From positions 1 to 13,043 of the forward strand of contig JAUWBY010000041.1 in assembly GCA_030609605.1 (NCBI GenBank): a DNA stretch of 13,043 nt. Reading direction: 5' to 3'. A program made the translations under genes and the position numbers. Within the stretch, counting starts at the first letter, position 1, and each line of letters starts with the position of its first letter. Source of the DNA: Candidatus Eiseniibacteriota bacterium. GTDB lineage: Bacteria > Joyebacterota > Joyebacteria > Joyebacterales > Joyebacteraceae. The notes beneath the pieces were generated by a model. That model was not told where the DNA came from, ran no database searches, and worked only from the letters and a program-made list of their open reading frames with translations. Positions 12,725-13,043 of the stretch are shown piece after piece.

Positions 12725-13043
12725 GTGACGATTTACGAGATAATCAGAAGCAAGCGTGACGGCAATGAGCTGAAGGCAGGGGAACTCGAGTTTCTTGTTC
12801 AGGGATTCGTTGCCGGAGACGTTACCGACTACCAGATGTCGGCCTTCCTGATGGCCACCTTCTTCATGGGTATGACGAGAGGCGAGACCGAGGCTCTGGT
12901 TCGCACGATGCTGGCGTCCGGCGAGACAGTCGACACCTCTTCTCTCGATGGACCGAAAGTGGACAAGCATTCGACCGGAGGCGTCGGAGACAAACTCTCG
13001 TTCATCGCAGCTCCCATCGCCGCGGCCGAGGGCATCCTGATCC
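12725..13043 (+). CDS. Pyrimidine-nucleoside / thymidine phosphorylase (N-terminal part)
   Basis: The gene runs off the right edge; about 106 residues are seen. The family splits thymidine, deoxyuridine or uridine with phosphate to give the base and (deoxy)ribose-1-phosphate in the cytoplasm. The start (IYEIIRSKRDGNEL) and DYQMSAFLMATFFMGM are typical of the alpha-helical domain. The phosphate-binding signature KHSTGGVGDK appears at residues 81-90, with H82 in the place of the conserved catalytic-site histidine. I chose GTG 12725 because GGAGG (12713-12717) lies 7 bases upstream and the protein then aligns with family N-termini. It has no encapsulation-type extension. It cannot be assigned to deoA (thymidine-specific) or pdp (broad) from the visible part. 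Its product feeds DeoC after a phosphopentomutase step. Confidence 0.93.
   Translation, partial: MTIYEIIRSKRDGNELKAGELEFLVQGFVAGDVTDYQMSAFLMATFFMGMTRGETEALVRTMLASGETVDTSSLDGPKVDKHSTGGVGDKLSFIAAPIAAAEGILI

Overview
The window is GC-rich, and every gene I can support reads rightward (+ strand). The organism is probably a Gram-negative bacterium of the Fibrobacteres-Chlorobi-Bacteroidetes (FCB) superphylum, perhaps one of its GC-rich candidate phyla. The reasons are a PorV/PorQ-type outer-membrane protein and a giant exported protein whose C-terminal domain resembles the FlgD-like / type IX secretion sorting domain. This placement is inferred from gene content only, with no marker-gene analysis.

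Layout. Bases 1-62 hold the last codons of an unrecognised gene. About 350 bp without a recognisable gene follow. Next come a candidate promoter and alr (alanine racemase, 576-1781). A roughly 430 bp spacer with a good sigma70-like promoter leads into a 2461-residue secreted protein (2214-9599). It has a signal peptide, about 50 aspartate-rich calcium-binding (thrombospondin type 3-like) repeats, a set of Ig-like beta domains and a sorting-type C-terminus. A strong hairpin separates it from a PorV/PorQ-family gene (9666-10598), which ends at a clear intrinsic terminator (10631-10663).

After that terminator a new transcription unit begins: cdd (cytidine deaminase), rpiB (RpiB/LacA-type sugar-phosphate isomerase), deoC (deoxyribose-phosphate aldolase) and the start of a pyrimidine-nucleoside phosphorylase gene that runs off the window. 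Together these enzymes salvage pyrimidine (deoxy)nucleosides. Cdd converts (deoxy)cytidine to (deoxy)uridine, and the phosphorylase releases pentose-1-phosphate. After a mutase step not seen here, DeoC splits deoxyribose-5-phosphate into glyceraldehyde-3-phosphate and acetaldehyde.

The most interesting point is that RpiB and DeoC each carry a 45-55 residue N-terminal extension that free-standing family members lack. Each extension is a short amphipathic helix followed by a flexible linker. This is the form of the encapsulation peptides that target enzymes into bacterial microcompartments (BMCs), and DeoC makes acetaldehyde, a typical BMC intermediate. I infer that this is the edge of a sugar-phosphate-utilising type BMC locus. 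Shell proteins, a CoA-acylating aldehyde dehydrogenase and other parts should lie downstream, outside the window. No shell gene is visible here, so this remains a prediction.
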